Below are positions 26,595-38,871 of a DNA stretch of 64,000 nt, in pieces. The notes beneath the pieces were generated by a model. It did not search any database. It was not told the origin of the DNA and saw nothing but the letters and a program-made list of their open reading frames with translations. The stretch lies in NCBI RefSeq assembly GCF_902702935.1, contig NZ_LR738855.1, forward strand, positions 1,798,001 to 1,862,000. Direction: 5' to 3'. The position numbers were made by a program, and so were the translations under genes. This DNA comes from Corynebacterium rouxii (lineage in GTDB: Bacteria; Actinomycetota; Actinomycetes; Mycobacteriales; Mycobacteriaceae). How positions within the stretch are numbered: position 1 is the stretch's first letter; the number at the start of each line of letters is the position of its first letter.

Positions 26595-26624
26595 TTGCCT
26601 CGCCTCCCCCAACGGGTCTAGATT
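26595..26624 (+). promoter_or_regulatory. Sigma-A promoter for a leaderless acetyltransferase mRNA
   Basis: TTGCCT (26595-26600), an 18-bp spacer and TAGATT (26619-26624) place the start of transcription at or near the ATG at 26631. No ribosome site precedes the ATG, so a leaderless transcript is likely, as is common in actinobacteria. Confidence 0.55.
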
Positions 26625-26630
26625 GTTGAC

Positions 26631-27182
26631 ATGGACTATATTTTTAGGAAGTCAACCGAATCCGACCTCGATGGTATCGCCGACGTTTTAGGCCGCGCCA
26701 AAAACACCGATCTTTCCCCCGCAGAACGCGCCAAAGCCGGCTTTGTCCAAGGCACCATGACGCGACAATCCCTAGGCGAGCGCATAGCACGCCCGCATTT
26801 CGGTGCGATTGTAGCCGTCAATAATGCCAACACCGTTGTGGCTACGTGTCTTTATTCCCCGTGCCCCCGCGATACACAAGCAGATCACCCCACTGCTGGT
26901 GTGGCACGCGTCGTTGCCGATAGCGACATCCCCGCAACTGACATCCTTATGTTTGGCCCGATGGCCGTGGATTCCCCCGCACAAGGTAAGGGAACAGCCC
27001 GCAAACTTATTACCGCAGTTCACGAACATGCCAGTACAGTAGGCGCAACCCACATCGCCTCTTTTGTGGAGCATTCCAATGAGCGTTCCATGGGGTTACA
27101 CCAACACCTGGGATTTACCGTCCTAGGTTCATTCCAGCTGCACGGCAAGGATTATTCCGTGTTCGTGCAGCCGGTGAACTAA
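26631..27182 (+). CDS. GNAT-family acetyltransferase
   Basis: 183 residues with a GNAT fold: an N-terminal strand MDYIFRKSTESDLDGIADVL, and the acetyl-CoA-binding region about 118-135 (FGPMAVDSPAQGKGTARKLI, with Q/RxxGxG/A as QGKGTA). The C-terminal HLGFTVLGSFQLHGKDYSVF is typical. The substrate is unknown. No ribosome site precedes the start; a promoter ending 6 bases upstream suggests a leaderless mRNA. It faces ndk divergently and ends directly at the DUF4233 gene end. Confidence 0.85.
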   Translation: MDYIFRKSTESDLDGIADVLGRAKNTDLSPAERAKAGFVQGTMTRQSLGERIARPHFGAIVAVNNANTVVATCLYSPCPRDTQADHPTAGVARVVADSDIPATDILMFGPMAVDSPAQGKGTARKLITAVHEHASTVGATHIASFVEHSNERSMGLHQHLGFTVLGSFQLHGKDYSVFVQPVN

Positions 27183-27596
27183 TTACAAATGCTGGGTGGT
27201 GAGCAACCCGCGCTTCATGCGCTCAATGAGGTTCTTTCGCAGGTAAAGCAAGTACCACCACACCGCGATGTACACGATGGCCATGATGCCCATGGACACG
27301 TGGACGAAAAATCCCGCGAGTGCAAACACCTGAATAGCGACGTTCGCCCCCAGCGCCCATTTCTTTCCTTGAAGGAAAGACAATAGCAACATCACGGTGG
27401 CTACCGCAGTAACGTACACCCAGTTGGGAGTGGTCCAATAGGATCCGTTATCAACGCGCAGGATCACGGTGAGAACGAGATAAAAGGAGATGGCCTCCAT
27501 CATCATCGTTCCAGCCATGACTCCGCGAAGACCTTTCATCGGATCTTTCACCGGCGCATGTCCTGGACCTAACGGCCCATATTGCTCATCACTCAT
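27183..27596 (-). CDS. DUF4233 membrane protein
   Basis: 137 residues with four membrane segments (MMMEAISFYLVLTVI, VYVTAVATVMLLLSF, VAIQVFALAGFFVH, MGIMAIVYIAVWWYLLYL) and the family start GPGHAPVKDPMKGLRGVMAG. In actinobacteria this protein follows folC, and here it overlaps folC by 4 bases. Role unknown; it lies in the valS-folC-DUF4233 unit. Confidence 0.85.
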   Translation of the reverse strand: MSDEQYGPLGPGHAPVKDPMKGLRGVMAGTMMMEAISFYLVLTVILRVDNGSYWTTPNWVYVTAVATVMLLLSFLQGKKWALGANVAIQVFALAGFFVHVSMGIMAIVYIAVWWYLLYLRKNLIERMKRGLLTTQHL

Positions 27597-29089
27597 GCGG
27601 GATCCTTTCCAAACAGGGTACGGGCCTCGCCCGCAGTGACCACAGAGCCGGTCACGATTACACCGGAACCGGATTGCACCTCGGTATCTTCGGCAAGTTC
27701 CACTGCCAGTTCGACTGCCGACGGCAGCGAGTACGCCACGTGCACGCGCTCTTCGCCAAAGACGTTGCGCGCTTCCTCGGCAAGATCATCGGCAGGCAAA
27801 GCACGCGGCGAGGAGTTCGTGGTCACCACAATCTCGGACAAGTGCGGCTCGAGGGCACGCAACACGCCCACGTAATCCTTATCGCCAAGCACTGCTACGA
27901 CACCGATCAGGCGCGAGAAATCGAAGTCGCGCTCTAGGGCCTTACCCAGTGCCGCAGCACCGTGGGGGTTGTGCGCTGCGTCGATAAAGACAGTCGGGGC
28001 TGTGCGCACGCGTTCAAGTCGGCCTGGGGACTGCACGGTAGCAAAACCTTCGCGAACCGTATCAAGGTCTAGCTGGCGGCCAGCACCCGCGCCGAAGAAG
28101 GCCTCCACAGCAGCCAAGGCAGTCGCGGCGTTGCGGGCTTGATGCTCGCCAGACAGAGGTAGGAAGATGTCGGTGTACTCGCCACCTAGGCCCCGAATGC
28201 TGATCTGTTGACCACCAACCGCGATAGCAGCATCCATCACCCCGAATTCCACACCGGCGCGTGCCACAGAAGCATCCACGCTCACAGCCTGTTCAAGGAT
28301 CACATTCATCGCCCCGGGATCCTGCTCCGCAACGATAGCGACGTTATCCGGCGGGGTCAGCAAGTCGGAGGCATCCCAACGAGACTTGATGATTCCGGCT
28401 TTTTCTGCAGCAATTTTCTCAATGGTATCGCCGAGGAAATCCATGTGGTCCAGCCCCACAGGCATCACTACGGCAACATCGGAGTTAATCACATTGGTGG
28501 CGTCCCAACGGCCGCCCATGCCGACCTCTACTACGGCAACGTCCACTGGTGCGTCTGCAAACGCAGCGTAGGCCATGGCCGTTAGCACTTCGAACTTGCT
28601 CATCTTGGGGCCACCGTTGGCTTCAGAATGAGTGTCTACCATCTCCACATAGGGTTTGATCTCGTTCCACGTGCGTACGTAGTCGCGAGGGTGGATCGGC
28701 TGGCCGTCGATAGCAATGCGTTCGGTGACCAGCTGAAGGTGCGGGCTGGTGGTGCGTCCCGTACGGCGGTGGAAAGCACGCATGAGGGATTCGATCATGC
28801 GTACCGTCGACGTTTTGCCGTTGGTTCCGGCTACGTGAATAGCCGGAAACGCATGTTCTGGGTGACCCAGCAGATCCATCAACATCTCCACACGCTCGAG
28901 CGTGGGGTCAATTTTAACCTCGGACCAGCGCTGATCCAGCTCCGCTTCGACGGTCACCAAATCCATAAGGTCATCGGCCGTGATCTCGCGCGGGGCGGGT
29001 GCTTCGGTGTCCGCGTTGACGTCGATAGGCAGCGATAGGCCAGTCTCGTTCAGGGAGACTTCTCCTAGGTGGAGATTCTCGTCTTTCAC
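27593..29089 (-). CDS. folC: Folylpolyglutamate/dihydrofolate synthase
   Basis: ATP-dependent addition of glutamate to dihydropteroate and folates. 498 residues, Mur-ligase-like. [16 protein letters not shown] (about 82-97) is the P-loop, [12 protein letters not shown] the omega-loop region and [14 protein letters not shown] the C-terminal conserved block. The extra N-terminal 40 residues are acidic and not part of the fold. Overlaps valS by 4 bases, so translational coupling is likely. In actinobacteria valS-folC is a conserved pair. Confidence 0.95.
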   Translation of the reverse strand: MKDENLHLGEVSLNETGLSLPIDVNADTEAPAPREITADDLMDLVTVEAELDQRWSEVKIDPTLERVEMLMDLLGHPEHAFPAIHVAGTNGKTSTVRMIESLMRAFHRRTGRTTSPHLQLVTERIAIDGQPIHPRDYVRTWNEIKPYVEMVDTHSEANGGPKMSKFEVLTAMAYAAFADAPVDVAVVEVGMGGRWDATNVINSDVAVVMPVGLDHMDFLGDTIEKIAAEKAGIIKSRWDASDLLTPPDNVAIVAEQDPGAMNVILEQAVSVDASVARAGVEFGVMDAAIAVGGQQISIRGLGGEYTDIFLPLSGEHQARNAATALAAVEAFFGAGAGRQLDLDTVREGFATVQSPGRLERVRTAPTVFIDAAHNPHGAAALGKALERDFDFSRLIGVVAVLGDKDYVGVLRALEPHLSEIVVTTNSSPRALPADDLAEEARNVFGEERVHVAYSLPSAVELAVELAEDTEVQSGSGVIVTGSVVTAGEARTLFGKDPA

Positions 29090-31803
29090 TTCAGCTCCTC
29101 AAGGCGAGCGCTAATGCGGGCCACCTCTTCTTGGGCGATCTGCTGACGCTCGCGAATCTTTGCCACCACGGCCTCTGGCGCCTTGGCCAAGAAGGACTCG
29201 TTGTCGAGCTTCTTCGCGGTGGTTTCGAGTTCCTTGGTGGCGGCAGCAAGATCTTTATCTAGGCGCTTACGCTCTGCTTCCTTATCGACGGTTCCCGAGG
29301 TGTCCACGGAAATTTCGATGGTGGCTTGGCTCAGGCGCACCTCAATGCTTGCCGACGCCGCGAAGTCCTCAGCTGGCTGATCCAAGCGGGCAAGAGAACG
29401 CACGAGGTCTTCTTGTGCTGCCAGATCAGCGGCGGCAAAGTCCACAACGCCTGGAACCTTTTGAGAAGGCTTCACACCTTGATCAGAACGGAAACGACGA
29501 ATCTCAGTAACCAGCTTTTCCACATCAGCCATACGCCTTGCTGCTACCTCATCGGTTGCAACCCCACCGTTGGTCATAGCAGTCGTTGGCCACTCGGCAA
29601 CGTTGAGGGACTCACCATCGGTCAAGGCCTTCCACAGCACTTCGGTAACGAATGGCATCGCGGGGTGCAGCATGCGCAGCAAAGCATCGAGTACCTGACC
29701 CAGAACGATTTGGGTGTTGCGGCCGCGGGCCTGCTCTTGTGCAGATGCTGCCTCCATGTCGCGTGGGATCTGCACCTTGGCGATCTCCAAGTACCAGTCG
29801 CAGAACTCACCCCATGCGAACTGGTACAACGCCTCGTTACCCTTGGCAATCTGGTAACGGTCGAAGTAGTCGTCAACAGAAACACGGACTTCTTCAAGGC
29901 GATCAAGGATCCAACGGTCTGCGTCAGTCAGCTCACTGCGCTCCGGTAGCGTGCCCACCTCCGCACCATTCATCAGCGCGAACTTGGTGGCGTTAAACAG
30001 CTTGGTAGCAAAGTTACGAGAGCTCTGTGCAGAATCCTCACCCACTGGCAGGTCAACACCTGGGTTAGCGCCACGTGCCAAAGTAAAGCGCAGAGCATCG
30101 GCGCCAAAGCGCTCCACCCAATCCATTGGGTCAATGCCGTTGCCCAAAGACTTACTCATCTTGCGGCCCTGCTCATCGCGCACAAGCCCGTGGAGGAACA
30201 AGTCGTTAAATGGAATCTGTGGGCGGTCATCGGTACCCTGCCCTAGGATCTCTGGGGTGGTTTCACCTGCAAGGGTGCCAAACATCATCATGCGGGCAAC
30301 CCAGAAGAATAGGATGTCGTAAGCGGTAACCAAGACGGAGGTTGGGTAGAACTTATCCAGCTCAGGGGTCTTATCAGGCCAACCCATGGTAGAAAACGGC
30401 CATAGCGCCGAGCTGAACCACGTATCCAGCACGTCGGGGTCTTGCTCATAACCTGCTGGCGGCTGCTCATCAGGGCCAACGCAGACGATGTCACGGTTGC
30501 CCTCAGCGTCTTCCGGGCCGTACCAGATAGGAATGCGGTGTCCCCACCACAGCTGACGAGATATGCACCAATCGTGCATATCATCGACCCAGTCAAAGTA
30601 GCGTGGCTCGGACGACTTAGGGTGAATAACGGTATCGCCCTCGCGGATAGCCTCGCCAGCCATGGTGGCAAGATTTTCCACCTTGACCCACCACTGCAAG
30701 GACAGGCGTGGCTCGATAGGCTCACCGGAACGCTCGGAGTGACCCACGGAGTGAACGTAAGGACGAACTTCCTTTACAATGCGTCCCTGCTCCGCAAGTG
30801 CCTCGCGAATCTTCACGCGTGCTTCGAAGCGGTCCATGCCGTCGAACTGGGTGCCGGTGCCAGCAATATGGCCGGTAGCATCCATGATGTTCGGCATGTC
30901 CAAGTTGTGGCGAAGGCCTAATGCGTAGTCGTTAGGGTCGTGTGCTGGGGTGATCTTAACGGCACCGGTACCAAATTCTGGATCCACGTAGTCGTCAGCA
31001 ACAACGATCATCTGACGATCCGGCAGGAATGGGTGCGGCAAGGTAGTACCAACCAGATCGGCGTAGCGCTCGTCGTCTGGGTGTACAGCCACGGCTACGT
31101 CGCCAAGCATTGTCTCTACACGAGTGGTAGCCACGATCACGTGCGGCTCGTCGTCGTTAAGCGAACCGTAGCGGATAGAGACCAGCTCGCCCTCGACGTC
31201 CTTGTACACGACCTCGATGTCGGAGACAGCGGTCTCTAGGATTGGCGACCAGTTAACAAGTCGGTTCGCCTGATAAATCATGCCGCGGTCATACATCTGT
31301 TTGAAGATGGTCTGGACCGCACGCGACAGGCCGTCGTCGAGAGTAAAACGCTCACGCGACCAGTCAACGGAATCACCAATAGCCCGCATCTGGGTACCAA
31401 TGGTGCCGCCGAACTTACGCTTCCATTCCCAGACGTGCTCGATAAACTCTTCACGGCTGTAATCCCAACGGGACTTGCCTTCAGTTTCCTTGAGCATTGC
31501 TTCGACCTTAGTCTGGGTGGCAATACCTGCATGGTCCATGCCAGGAAGCCACAAGACCTCATAGCCTTGCATACGCTTACGACGCGCGATGCTATCCATA
31601 AGCGTGTGATCCAACGCGTGCCCCATGTGCAGCTGACCCGTCACATTCGGAGGAGGCAAAACAATGGAAAACGCCGGCTTGGAGCTCGATGGATCCGCCG
31701 TAAAGTATCCCTTTTCTACCCAGCCGTCATAGAGGTCTTTTTCAACTGCCTGTGGGTCCCAAGACTTTGGGAGTTTGTCAGCGCGATTAGTCATGAGGAC
31801 CAT
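29086..31803 (-). CDS. valS: Valyl-tRNA synthetase
   Basis: Class I aminoacyl-tRNA synthetase. Start ATG 31803 ([15 protein letters not shown]) has AAAGG upstream; ATG 31794 (MTNRADKL) is equally plausible and closer to the family start. 905 residues. [15 protein letters not shown] carries the HIGH-type motif (HMGH), KMSKSLGNG is the KMSKS motif at about 570, the editing domain lies between, and a C-terminal coiled coil ([20 protein letters not shown]) binds tRNA. First gene of the valS-folC-DUF4233 run. Confidence 0.96.
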   Translation of the reverse strand: MVLMTNRADKLPKSWDPQAVEKDLYDGWVEKGYFTADPSSSKPAFSIVLPPPNVTGQLHMGHALDHTLMDSIARRKRMQGYEVLWLPGMDHAGIATQTKVEAMLKETEGKSRWDYSREEFIEHVWEWKRKFGGTIGTQMRAIGDSVDWSRERFTLDDGLSRAVQTIFKQMYDRGMIYQANRLVNWSPILETAVSDIEVVYKDVEGELVSIRYGSLNDDEPHVIVATTRVETMLGDVAVAVHPDDERYADLVGTTLPHPFLPDRQMIVVADDYVDPEFGTGAVKITPAHDPNDYALGLRHNLDMPNIMDATGHIAGTGTQFDGMDRFEARVKIREALAEQGRIVKEVRPYVHSVGHSERSGEPIEPRLSLQWWVKVENLATMAGEAIREGDTVIHPKSSEPRYFDWVDDMHDWCISRQLWWGHRIPIWYGPEDAEGNRDIVCVGPDEQPPAGYEQDPDVLDTWFSSALWPFSTMGWPDKTPELDKFYPTSVLVTAYDILFFWVARMMMFGTLAGETTPEILGQGTDDRPQIPFNDLFLHGLVRDEQGRKMSKSLGNGIDPMDWVERFGADALRFTLARGANPGVDLPVGEDSAQSSRNFATKLFNATKFALMNGAEVGTLPERSELTDADRWILDRLEEVRVSVDDYFDRYQIAKGNEALYQFAWGEFCDWYLEIAKVQIPRDMEAASAQEQARGRNTQIVLGQVLDALLRMLHPAMPFVTEVLWKALTDGESLNVAEWPTTAMTNGGVATDEVAARRMADVEKLVTEIRRFRSDQGVKPSQKVPGVVDFAAADLAAQEDLVRSLARLDQPAEDFAASASIEVRLSQATIEISVDTSGTVDKEAERKRLDKDLAAATKELETTAKKLDNESFLAKAPEAVVAKIRERQQIAQEEVARISARLEELK

Positions 31804-31828
31804 CTTAACTGCCTTTTGCTATGAAGCT

Positions 31829-31869
31829 GAACGAGAGCCCACCACAAGCATTGTGGTGGGCTCTCGTTC
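31829..31869 (-). terminator. Long stem-loop between mdh and valS
   Basis: A perfect 19-bp stem (31829-31847 with 31851-31869) around a 3-nt loop, just after the mdh stop. There is no T-run on the minus strand, so it could act as a processing or stability element as well as a terminator. Confidence 0.75.
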
Positions 31870-31888
31870 TACAACGGTTCAGAAAAGA

Positions 31889-33382
<1,494 letters not shown>

Positions 33383-34135
33383 GTGAACGAATCTTCGTCC
33401 CATGACTCAGTCGCAGACGACCCAACGGAAGTCTCCACCGACACCGTCCTTGACATCGCGCTCTCCCTATTTTCTGAGCTCGGATTCTCGGACGCCAAAC
33501 TAGAAGCAATTGCTAAAAAATCGGGCATGTCTAAGCGCATGATCCACTACCACTTCGGCGACAAACGAGGCCTGTACATCTGCTGCTTGGAAGAAGCGGT
33601 ACGACGCCTGCGCCCTACCGCCGAGGAAATGTATCTGGCCAGCGCTGTGCCCGTCGAGGGTGTACGCACCATCGTCGAGGCAGTATTCCACCGCTACGTC
33701 CAGCACCCAGAAGCTGTACGGATGCTACAGATGGAAAATCTGCACCACTACGGCAAAGTAGCGGAAGCCAGCCCACTTTCTGACCAATCAGCAATTACGT
33801 TGCAGTTGGACCGCCTACTTATGCTGGGCCAAGATGCAGGCGCATTCCGCCCAGGAATTTCTGCACAGGATGTATTCACCCTCATCGCGTCGATTGCGGT
33901 ATTCCGCATCAATTCGCGTTCCACCACGTTGAACCTTTATGGCATCGACATGATGAATGCTGACAACACCGATGGTATGCGCCGTATGGCCGTGGACACG
34001 GTTCTTGCGTTTTTAACATCCAACTTAAAGAGCACCGATGCCGATAGTTACCTCAGCCGTCCTCTGCTGAGTACGGTGACCGAGCACGTGGATGAGGAGG
34101 GCTCCTACGAAGTAGCAGCCGATCCTTTCTCTTAA
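33383..34135 (+). CDS. TetR-family transcriptional regulator
   Basis: 250 residues. The N-terminal HTH (about 35-66) reads KLEAIAKKSGMSKRMIHYHF followed by GDKRGLYICCLEEAVRRL, a typical TetR DNA-binding region; the ligand domain is helical. The start is GTG 33383 with AAGGAG 8 bases upstream. The acidic 20-residue N-terminal extension is unusual. Neighbours mdh and clpX are not obvious targets; the gene ends at a terminator that overlaps the 3' end of clpX. Ligand unknown. Confidence 0.9.
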   Translation: MNESSSHDSVADDPTEVSTDTVLDIALSLFSELGFSDAKLEAIAKKSGMSKRMIHYHFGDKRGLYICCLEEAVRRLRPTAEEMYLASAVPVEGVRTIVEAVFHRYVQHPEAVRMLQMENLHHYGKVAEASPLSDQSAITLQLDRLLMLGQDAGAFRPGISAQDVFTLIASIAVFRINSRSTTLNLYGIDMMNADNTDGMRRMAVDTVLAFLTSNLKSTDADSYLSRPLLSTVTEHVDEEGSYEVAADPFS

Positions 34136-34155
34136 AAATTCTTTCCCTCGGTGCG

Positions 34156-34188
34156 GAGGAGAAGATAGCGCTAGGCTGTCTTCTCCTC
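34156..34188 (+). terminator. Terminator of the TetR gene, overlapping clpX 3' end
   Basis: Arms gaggagaagatagc (34156-34169) and gctgtcttctcctc (34175-34188) pair with one wobble and are followed by ttcgtcttttt on the plus strand. The right arm is also the last codons of clpX on the other strand. Confidence 0.75.
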
Positions 34189-35463
34189 TTCGTCTTTTTG
34201 ACTGTGCAAAATCATCTCAGGCTCCTGCAGGCCGCGCACAGCTGCCTCGTTGATATGCACCACTGCGACATCATCGCGGTCTGGGATGTCGTACATCACC
34301 GGCACGAGTAGTTCTTCCATAATTGCACGCAGTCCACGAGCACCGGTGCCGCGGTCGATAGCAAGGTCAGCGATGGCCTGAAGCGCCTCATAGTCGAATT
34401 CGAGGTCCACGCTGTCCATATCAAACAGTCGCTGGTACTGCTTTACAAGGGAGTTGCGCGGCTCAGTGAGCACCTTGACGAGGGATGCTTGGTCCAAGTT
34501 GTTCACGGTGGCGACGATGGGTAATCGGCCGATAAATTCTGGGATCAAGCCAAATTTGACGAGGTCTTCTGGTCGTACGTCGCGGAACACATCGACTGCG
34601 TCGGCGTCTGCTTTGGTGGTGAGATCGGCACCGAAACCAATGCCTTTTTTGCCGCGGCGTTCTTCGATAACCTTTTCAAGGCCAGCGAATGCTCCTGCCA
34701 CGATGAACAAAATGTTCGAGGTGTCGAGCTGGATAAAGTCCTGGTTGGGGTGCTTACGCCCGCCCTGTGGCGGGATGGAGGCCACAGTACCTTCGAGGAT
34801 TTTCAGCAGTGCCTGCTGCACACCCTCGCCGGAAACGTCGCGAGTAATTGACGGATTGTCCGACTTGCGGGAGATCTTGTCTACCTCGTCAACGTAGATA
34901 ATGCCGCGCTGGGCACGTTGCACATCAAAATCGGCTGCTTGTAGCAGCTTAAGCAGGATATTTTCTACGTCTTCGCCCACGTAGCCCGCTTCGGTCAGCG
35001 AGGTGGCATCGGCGATGGCGAAGGGGACGTCGAGAAGCCTGGCAAGAGTTTGGGCAAGATAGGTCTTGCCGGATCCGGTGGGTCCTAGCATCAAGATATT
35101 GGACTTTTGGAGTTCGGTTTCTTCCTCCGAAGCACGCTTGTGCGTCGTGCGCGATTCCTCGGCACGCACCCGCTTGTAGTGGTTGTACACGGCCACCGAC
35201 AGGATACGCTTGGCCTCATCTTGACCGATCACGTATTTATCCAAGAATGCGGAGATCTCCGAAGGTCGTGGCAGTCGGTCACCATTATCTTTAGCTTCTG
35301 CCGACGACGAGCTGAGCTCCTCTTCGATGATTTCATTGCATAGCTCGATGCATTCATCGCAGATGTACACACCGCCACCGGCGATGAGCTTCTTCACCTG
35401 TTTTTGGCTCTTTCCGCAGAAAGAACATTTGAGGAGATCAGCGCTTTCTTGCATACGTGTCAT
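34171..35463 (-). CDS. clpX: ATP-dependent Clp protease ATP-binding subunit ClpX
   Basis: AAA+ unfoldase that feeds ClpP. 430 residues: a four-Cys zinc domain ([16 protein letters not shown] ... CDEC, about 14-40), Walker A GPTGSGKT (about 125), Walker B YVDEVDKI (about 191), the pore loop and sensor regions and the C-terminal D2 domain. Start ATG 35463 ([16 protein letters not shown]); ATG 35454 is possible. The partner clpP1-clpP2 operon lies 3 kb away on the same strand, with the pab fusion between. Confidence 0.97.
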   Translation of the reverse strand: MTRMQESADLLKCSFCGKSQKQVKKLIAGGGVYICDECIELCNEIIEEELSSSSAEAKDNGDRLPRPSEISAFLDKYVIGQDEAKRILSVAVYNHYKRVRAEESRTTHKRASEEETELQKSNILMLGPTGSGKTYLAQTLARLLDVPFAIADATSLTEAGYVGEDVENILLKLLQAADFDVQRAQRGIIYVDEVDKISRKSDNPSITRDVSGEGVQQALLKILEGTVASIPPQGGRKHPNQDFIQLDTSNILFIVAGAFAGLEKVIEERRGKKGIGFGADLTTKADADAVDVFRDVRPEDLVKFGLIPEFIGRLPIVATVNNLDQASLVKVLTEPRNSLVKQYQRLFDMDSVDLEFDYEALQAIADLAIDRGTGARGLRAIMEELLVPVMYDIPDRDDVAVVHINEAAVRGLQEPEMILHSQKDEEEKTA

Positions 35464-35607
35464 AAGAGGTAGGAGTCTCTCAATTCTTCAAGGTACGTTC
35501 TCTACGGCATTCCCGTAAAGAGGAGGATCGAACATAACGCAGTTATCTGTACGACCAAACTCTTCAATACTCTACTGGGTGCGTCAAACTAAGTGGGTGC
35601 CCGACTG

Positions 35608-38133
35608 TCATTGTTGGGAGATATTCTCTTCCGATTGTGCCAGCCAGGTACGTAGCAGTGCGGTGCGCTGCGAATTATTGGGGAGTACCACCCCGTCAAT
35701 ATCAGTAATGGGTGTCACACCGTGGAGGGAGTTTACAGCCCACAGGTTGAGTTTCTGCGCCTCGGGCACTGTCAAGGCGGCGGTAACCACCGCCTCGCCA
35801 TGGGCGCGAGCACTATCTAATAGCAGGCGTTCGGTGACGGATTCTAAACGCTCCGGAGCCATGCTCATCCATGTGGCGCCATCCCAGGCGATGACGGCGG
35901 CGGTTGTTGTCTCGGCGATGATACCGGCTGGAGTGATCAGGAGGGCGTCGTCAGTATCAGTGCTGCTACGTAGATCGGCGAGGTCGTCGAGGTCCAAGCC
36001 TTTGTGCTTCGGGGTTGTTCGCACTGCTGTTACCGAGGTCAGTGTTGTGGTGTGGCGTAGCTGCGGGACAGGCCGAAGCGCTATGCGCAGTTCGGTGGGG
36101 GTGGCTTCTAGCCGTGGGAACCACTTCCCTGTTGCGGGGATACTGCTTAGGGCTTCGGCGAAAAATGCGTCGATATGTTCCGCGGTGGCGTAGCCAAGTT
36201 CCAAGCAGGAGGTTCGGAAGCGGTCGAGATGCAAATTGAGGCCACGGGTTTTAGCGTCGTTAATCAGGAAAGAATCGATGATGAGTGATTGCGGGAATTC
36301 TTGGTCGAGGAGGTCGAGAAGCACACGGGATTTGGTAGTGATTTCTGCCCATTCTTCGGCTGGGTCAGATAATGCGATGATGGCGCCGCCTACCCCGTAA
36401 CTCAAGGTTGTGGGGCTAAGGACCACCGTGCGGATGACCATGGCGAGGTCGGTGCGCAGATCGTCGCCGATGTATCCGATACATCCGGAGTACACACCTC
36501 GTTCGTGGCCTTCGAGCTCAGTGATGATGTGCATGGTGCGGTGTTTCGGCGCTCCGGTCATGGACCCGCCTGGGAAGGTTGCGCGTAGGACGTCGATAGG
36601 CGTGCTGGTGGAACAAAGTTGCCCTTCAACAGTTGAAATGAGCTGATGCACGGTGGTGAAACTATGCACAGCGCATAGCTCGGGTACGCGGACGCTACCT
36701 GGTTCGCAGACACGGGCGAGGTCGTTGCGCACGAGGTCGACAATCATGAGATTTTCCGCGCGATCTTTGGGGTTGCTGCGCAGATCATCAGCCAAGGCTT
36801 GGTCGTGGGCGGGATCGGCGCTGCGTTTCCTCGTGCCCTTAATCGGCGAGGAGAACACCACGCGATCATTCATGGTGATAAAACGCTCCGGCGAGGCCGA
36901 CACCACCGCTACCTCATCGGTGACCACCAGCGAACGCATAGGAGCTGGCACGGCGGTGCTCAGCGCTTGATACATCGCAGCTGGGTCCACCTCACCGTAT
37001 ACTTCGGCGAACAGTTCGGTGGTGAGGCAGACTTCATAGGTTTCGCCGGCTCGGATCGCCTCTTGAATCCGCTCGATCGTAGCGATGTAGCGTTCTCGGG
37101 AGTCGCGTACCTGCAGCCGACCAATCGCAGTGGGGTCGAAACGCGCCACCTTAGGCGCGCTTATCGACGCCGCCACGACCGCATCGCGCAACTGCTCCCA
37201 GCGCGAACTCGGCGCAGTGATTTGGGCACGATCACCCCGAATCGCTATCACCTCGGTGCAGTACATCATGGCAGTCGTGGGAATTTCCGACGGCTGTGGT
37301 TGATGGACCGCAGTGCCAAAGGAAGCGTCGTTAGCCTCGTATCCGATGTAGCCGTACCAGCCCACGGGTGCCCACGCCTCAGGGGCTACTGAAATCCCTG
37401 ACACTTTTAGCTCATCAATGCTGGTTGCCATCCGCCCACTAGGGATCACAATGATGGCCGTTCCCTCAAATTCCAGCAGGGTTCCCTTGCCGCCAAGCGC
37501 AGAAAACAACTCCACGGGGCTACAGCTGATCACTACTTCCTCTGTGCGGTAGTCCGGCGTGCACAGGTCAACGAATCGGTCGATGATCTCCACACCGAAA
37601 TCACCAGCCACCGACTCCGGATGGAACTGCACACCCCACCATGGGCGGCTGTGATGACGTATCGACATCACAATCCCCTCGGGATTATAAGAAGTAACCT
37701 CCACGCTGGGCGGTACCGTGATCGCGGCGAGCGAATGGTAGCGAACAATCGAAAACTCTCGGGGCATACCTGTAAACAGCTCATCATCGGCCACAATGTT
37801 TAAGGTATCCACGCGCCCATGGACAGCTTCCGGCGAGCGATCTACTCGCCCACCTTCGTGGACCACCATCAGCTGCATACCTAGGCATACTCCCAGCACT
37901 GGGCACTGTGCTGTCTCTAATACCCACGCGCTTACTCCCACATCCGCGGCGACGCTAGGATGGCCTGGACCTGGCGAGATAACCACACCGTGATAGCATT
38001 CCAGATCAATATCTTCTGGGGAAACATTGTTGGTGACCACATGGGTGTGGGCCCCGCAGCGGTGGAGATAATCGACGATGTTGTAGGTGAAGGAATCAAA
38101 GTTATCCACCACCAAAATATGCGCGCGTTGCAT
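35608..38133 (-). CDS. PabA-PabB-PabC triple fusion (aminodeoxychorismate synthase + lyase)
   Basis: Start ATG 38133 (MQRAHILVVDNFDSFTYNIV), about 841 residues; AGGAA lies about 10 bases upstream. Domain 1 (1-195): a glutamine amidotransferase with Cys in VLGVCLGMQ and His in VQFHPES, which supplies ammonia. Domain 2 (about 225-595): a chorismate-binding synthase with PIKGT carrying the lysine that marks aminodeoxychorismate synthase, plus RAENLMIVDLVRNDL and PGGSMTGAPK. Domain 3 (about 600-841): a class IV PLP aminotransferase-like lyase with KHKGLDLDDL and GIIAETTTAAVIAWDG. One chain could thus turn chorismate and glutamine into p-aminobenzoate for folate. Bifunctional PabAB fusions are known in actinobacteria; the lyase addition is less common. 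Lyase residues should be checked. Confidence 0.88.
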   Translation of the reverse strand: MQRAHILVVDNFDSFTYNIVDYLHRCGAHTHVVTNNVSPEDIDLECYHGVVISPGPGHPSVAADVGVSAWVLETAQCPVLGVCLGMQLMVVHEGGRVDRSPEAVHGRVDTLNIVADDELFTGMPREFSIVRYHSLAAITVPPSVEVTSYNPEGIVMSIRHHSRPWWGVQFHPESVAGDFGVEIIDRFVDLCTPDYRTEEVVISCSPVELFSALGGKGTLLEFEGTAIIVIPSGRMATSIDELKVSGISVAPEAWAPVGWYGYIGYEANDASFGTAVHQPQPSEIPTTAMMYCTEVIAIRGDRAQITAPSSRWEQLRDAVVAASISAPKVARFDPTAIGRLQVRDSRERYIATIERIQEAIRAGETYEVCLTTELFAEVYGEVDPAAMYQALSTAVPAPMRSLVVTDEVAVVSASPERFITMNDRVVFSSPIKGTRKRSADPAHDQALADDLRSNPKDRAENLMIVDLVRNDLARVCEPGSVRVPELCAVHSFTTVHQLISTVEGQLCSTSTPIDVLRATFPGGSMTGAPKHRTMHIITELEGHERGVYSGCIGYIGDDLRTDLAMVIRTVVLSPTTLSYGVGGAIIALSDPAEEWAEITTKSRVLLDLLDQEFPQSLIIDSFLINDAKTRGLNLHLDRFRTSCLELGYATAEHIDAFFAEALSSIPATGKWFPRLEATPTELRIALRPVPQLRHTTTLTSVTAVRTTPKHKGLDLDDLADLRSSTDTDDALLITPAGIIAETTTAAVIAWDGATWMSMAPERLESVTERLLLDSARAHGEAVVTAALTVPEAQKLNLWAVNSLHGVTPITDIDGVVLPNNSQRTALLRTWLAQSEENISQQ

Positions 38134-38174
38134 AACCCCTGATTGTTCCTTGTGACACCCTATCGACGCAACAA

Positions 38175-38210
38175 TCCCCAAACACAAAGAGGTTGCTTCG
38201 TGTTTGGGGA
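38175..38210 (-). terminator. Terminator of the clpP1-clpP2 operon
   Basis: Perfect arms tccccaaacac (38175-38185) and gtgtttgggga (38200-38210) directly after the clpP2 stop. The T-run on the minus strand is weak (attgttg). Confidence 0.65.
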
Positions 38211-38224
38211 ATCATGCTTAGCTA

Positions 38225-38854
38225 TTAGCCATTGAGCTTGCGGTAATCAAAAACCTGATCCACGATACCGTATTCCACAGCTTCTTCAGCGGTGAGGATC
38301 TTGTCGCGGTCGGTGTCGATGCGCACCTGCTCTGCGCTGCGGCCAGTATGACGTGCCAGCGTTTGCTCCATCAAGGTGCGCATGCGCTCGATCTCCTTCG
38401 CCTGGATTTCCAGATCGGAAACCTGACCTTGGGTTCCTTGGGTTGCTGGCTGGTGAATCAGCACACGTGAGTTAGGCAGGCAGGCGCGCTTGCCTGGTGC
38501 ACCTGCAGCAAGCAGCACAGCTGCTGCGGATGCTGCCTGGCCGAGGCAGACAGTGCGAACGTCGGGGCGCACGTACTGCATCGTGTCGTAAATAGCCATC
38601 AACGAGGTAAAGGAGCCACCTGGGGAGTTGATGTACATGGTGATGTCGCGATCAGGGTCGAGGCCCTCGAGCACCAGCAGCTGCGCCATGATGTCATTCG
38701 CCGAAGTGTCATCAACCTGGGTGCCCAAGAAGATGATGCGCTCCTCAAACAGCTTGGCATAAGGGTTGGTTTCTTTGGTGCCATACGCGGACTGCTCAAT
38801 AAACGATGGCAGCACGTAGCGAGCCTGTGGCATCTGCATTCCGTTGTTATTCAT
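38225..38854 (-). CDS. clpP2: ATP-dependent Clp protease proteolytic subunit 2
   Basis: Serine protease subunit, 209 residues. The catalytic Ser is in [14 protein letters not shown] (about 111), the His in RVLIHQPAT (about 136), with the downstream Asp region of the family. The start [20 protein letters not shown] differs from ClpP1 as in other actinobacteria, where the two subunits form a mixed tetradecamer. It lies 17 bases after clpP1, in the same operon, and uses ClpX or ClpC as ATPase. Confidence 0.95.
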   Translation of the reverse strand: MNNNGMQMPQARYVLPSFIEQSAYGTKETNPYAKLFEERIIFLGTQVDDTSANDIMAQLLVLEGLDPDRDITMYINSPGGSFTSLMAIYDTMQYVRPDVRTVCLGQAASAAAVLLAAGAPGKRACLPNSRVLIHQPATQGTQGQVSDLEIQAKEIERMRTLMEQTLARHTGRSAEQVRIDTDRDKILTAEEAVEYGIVDQVFDYRKLNG

Positions 38855-38871
38855 ATCGGTGTTACTCCTGC

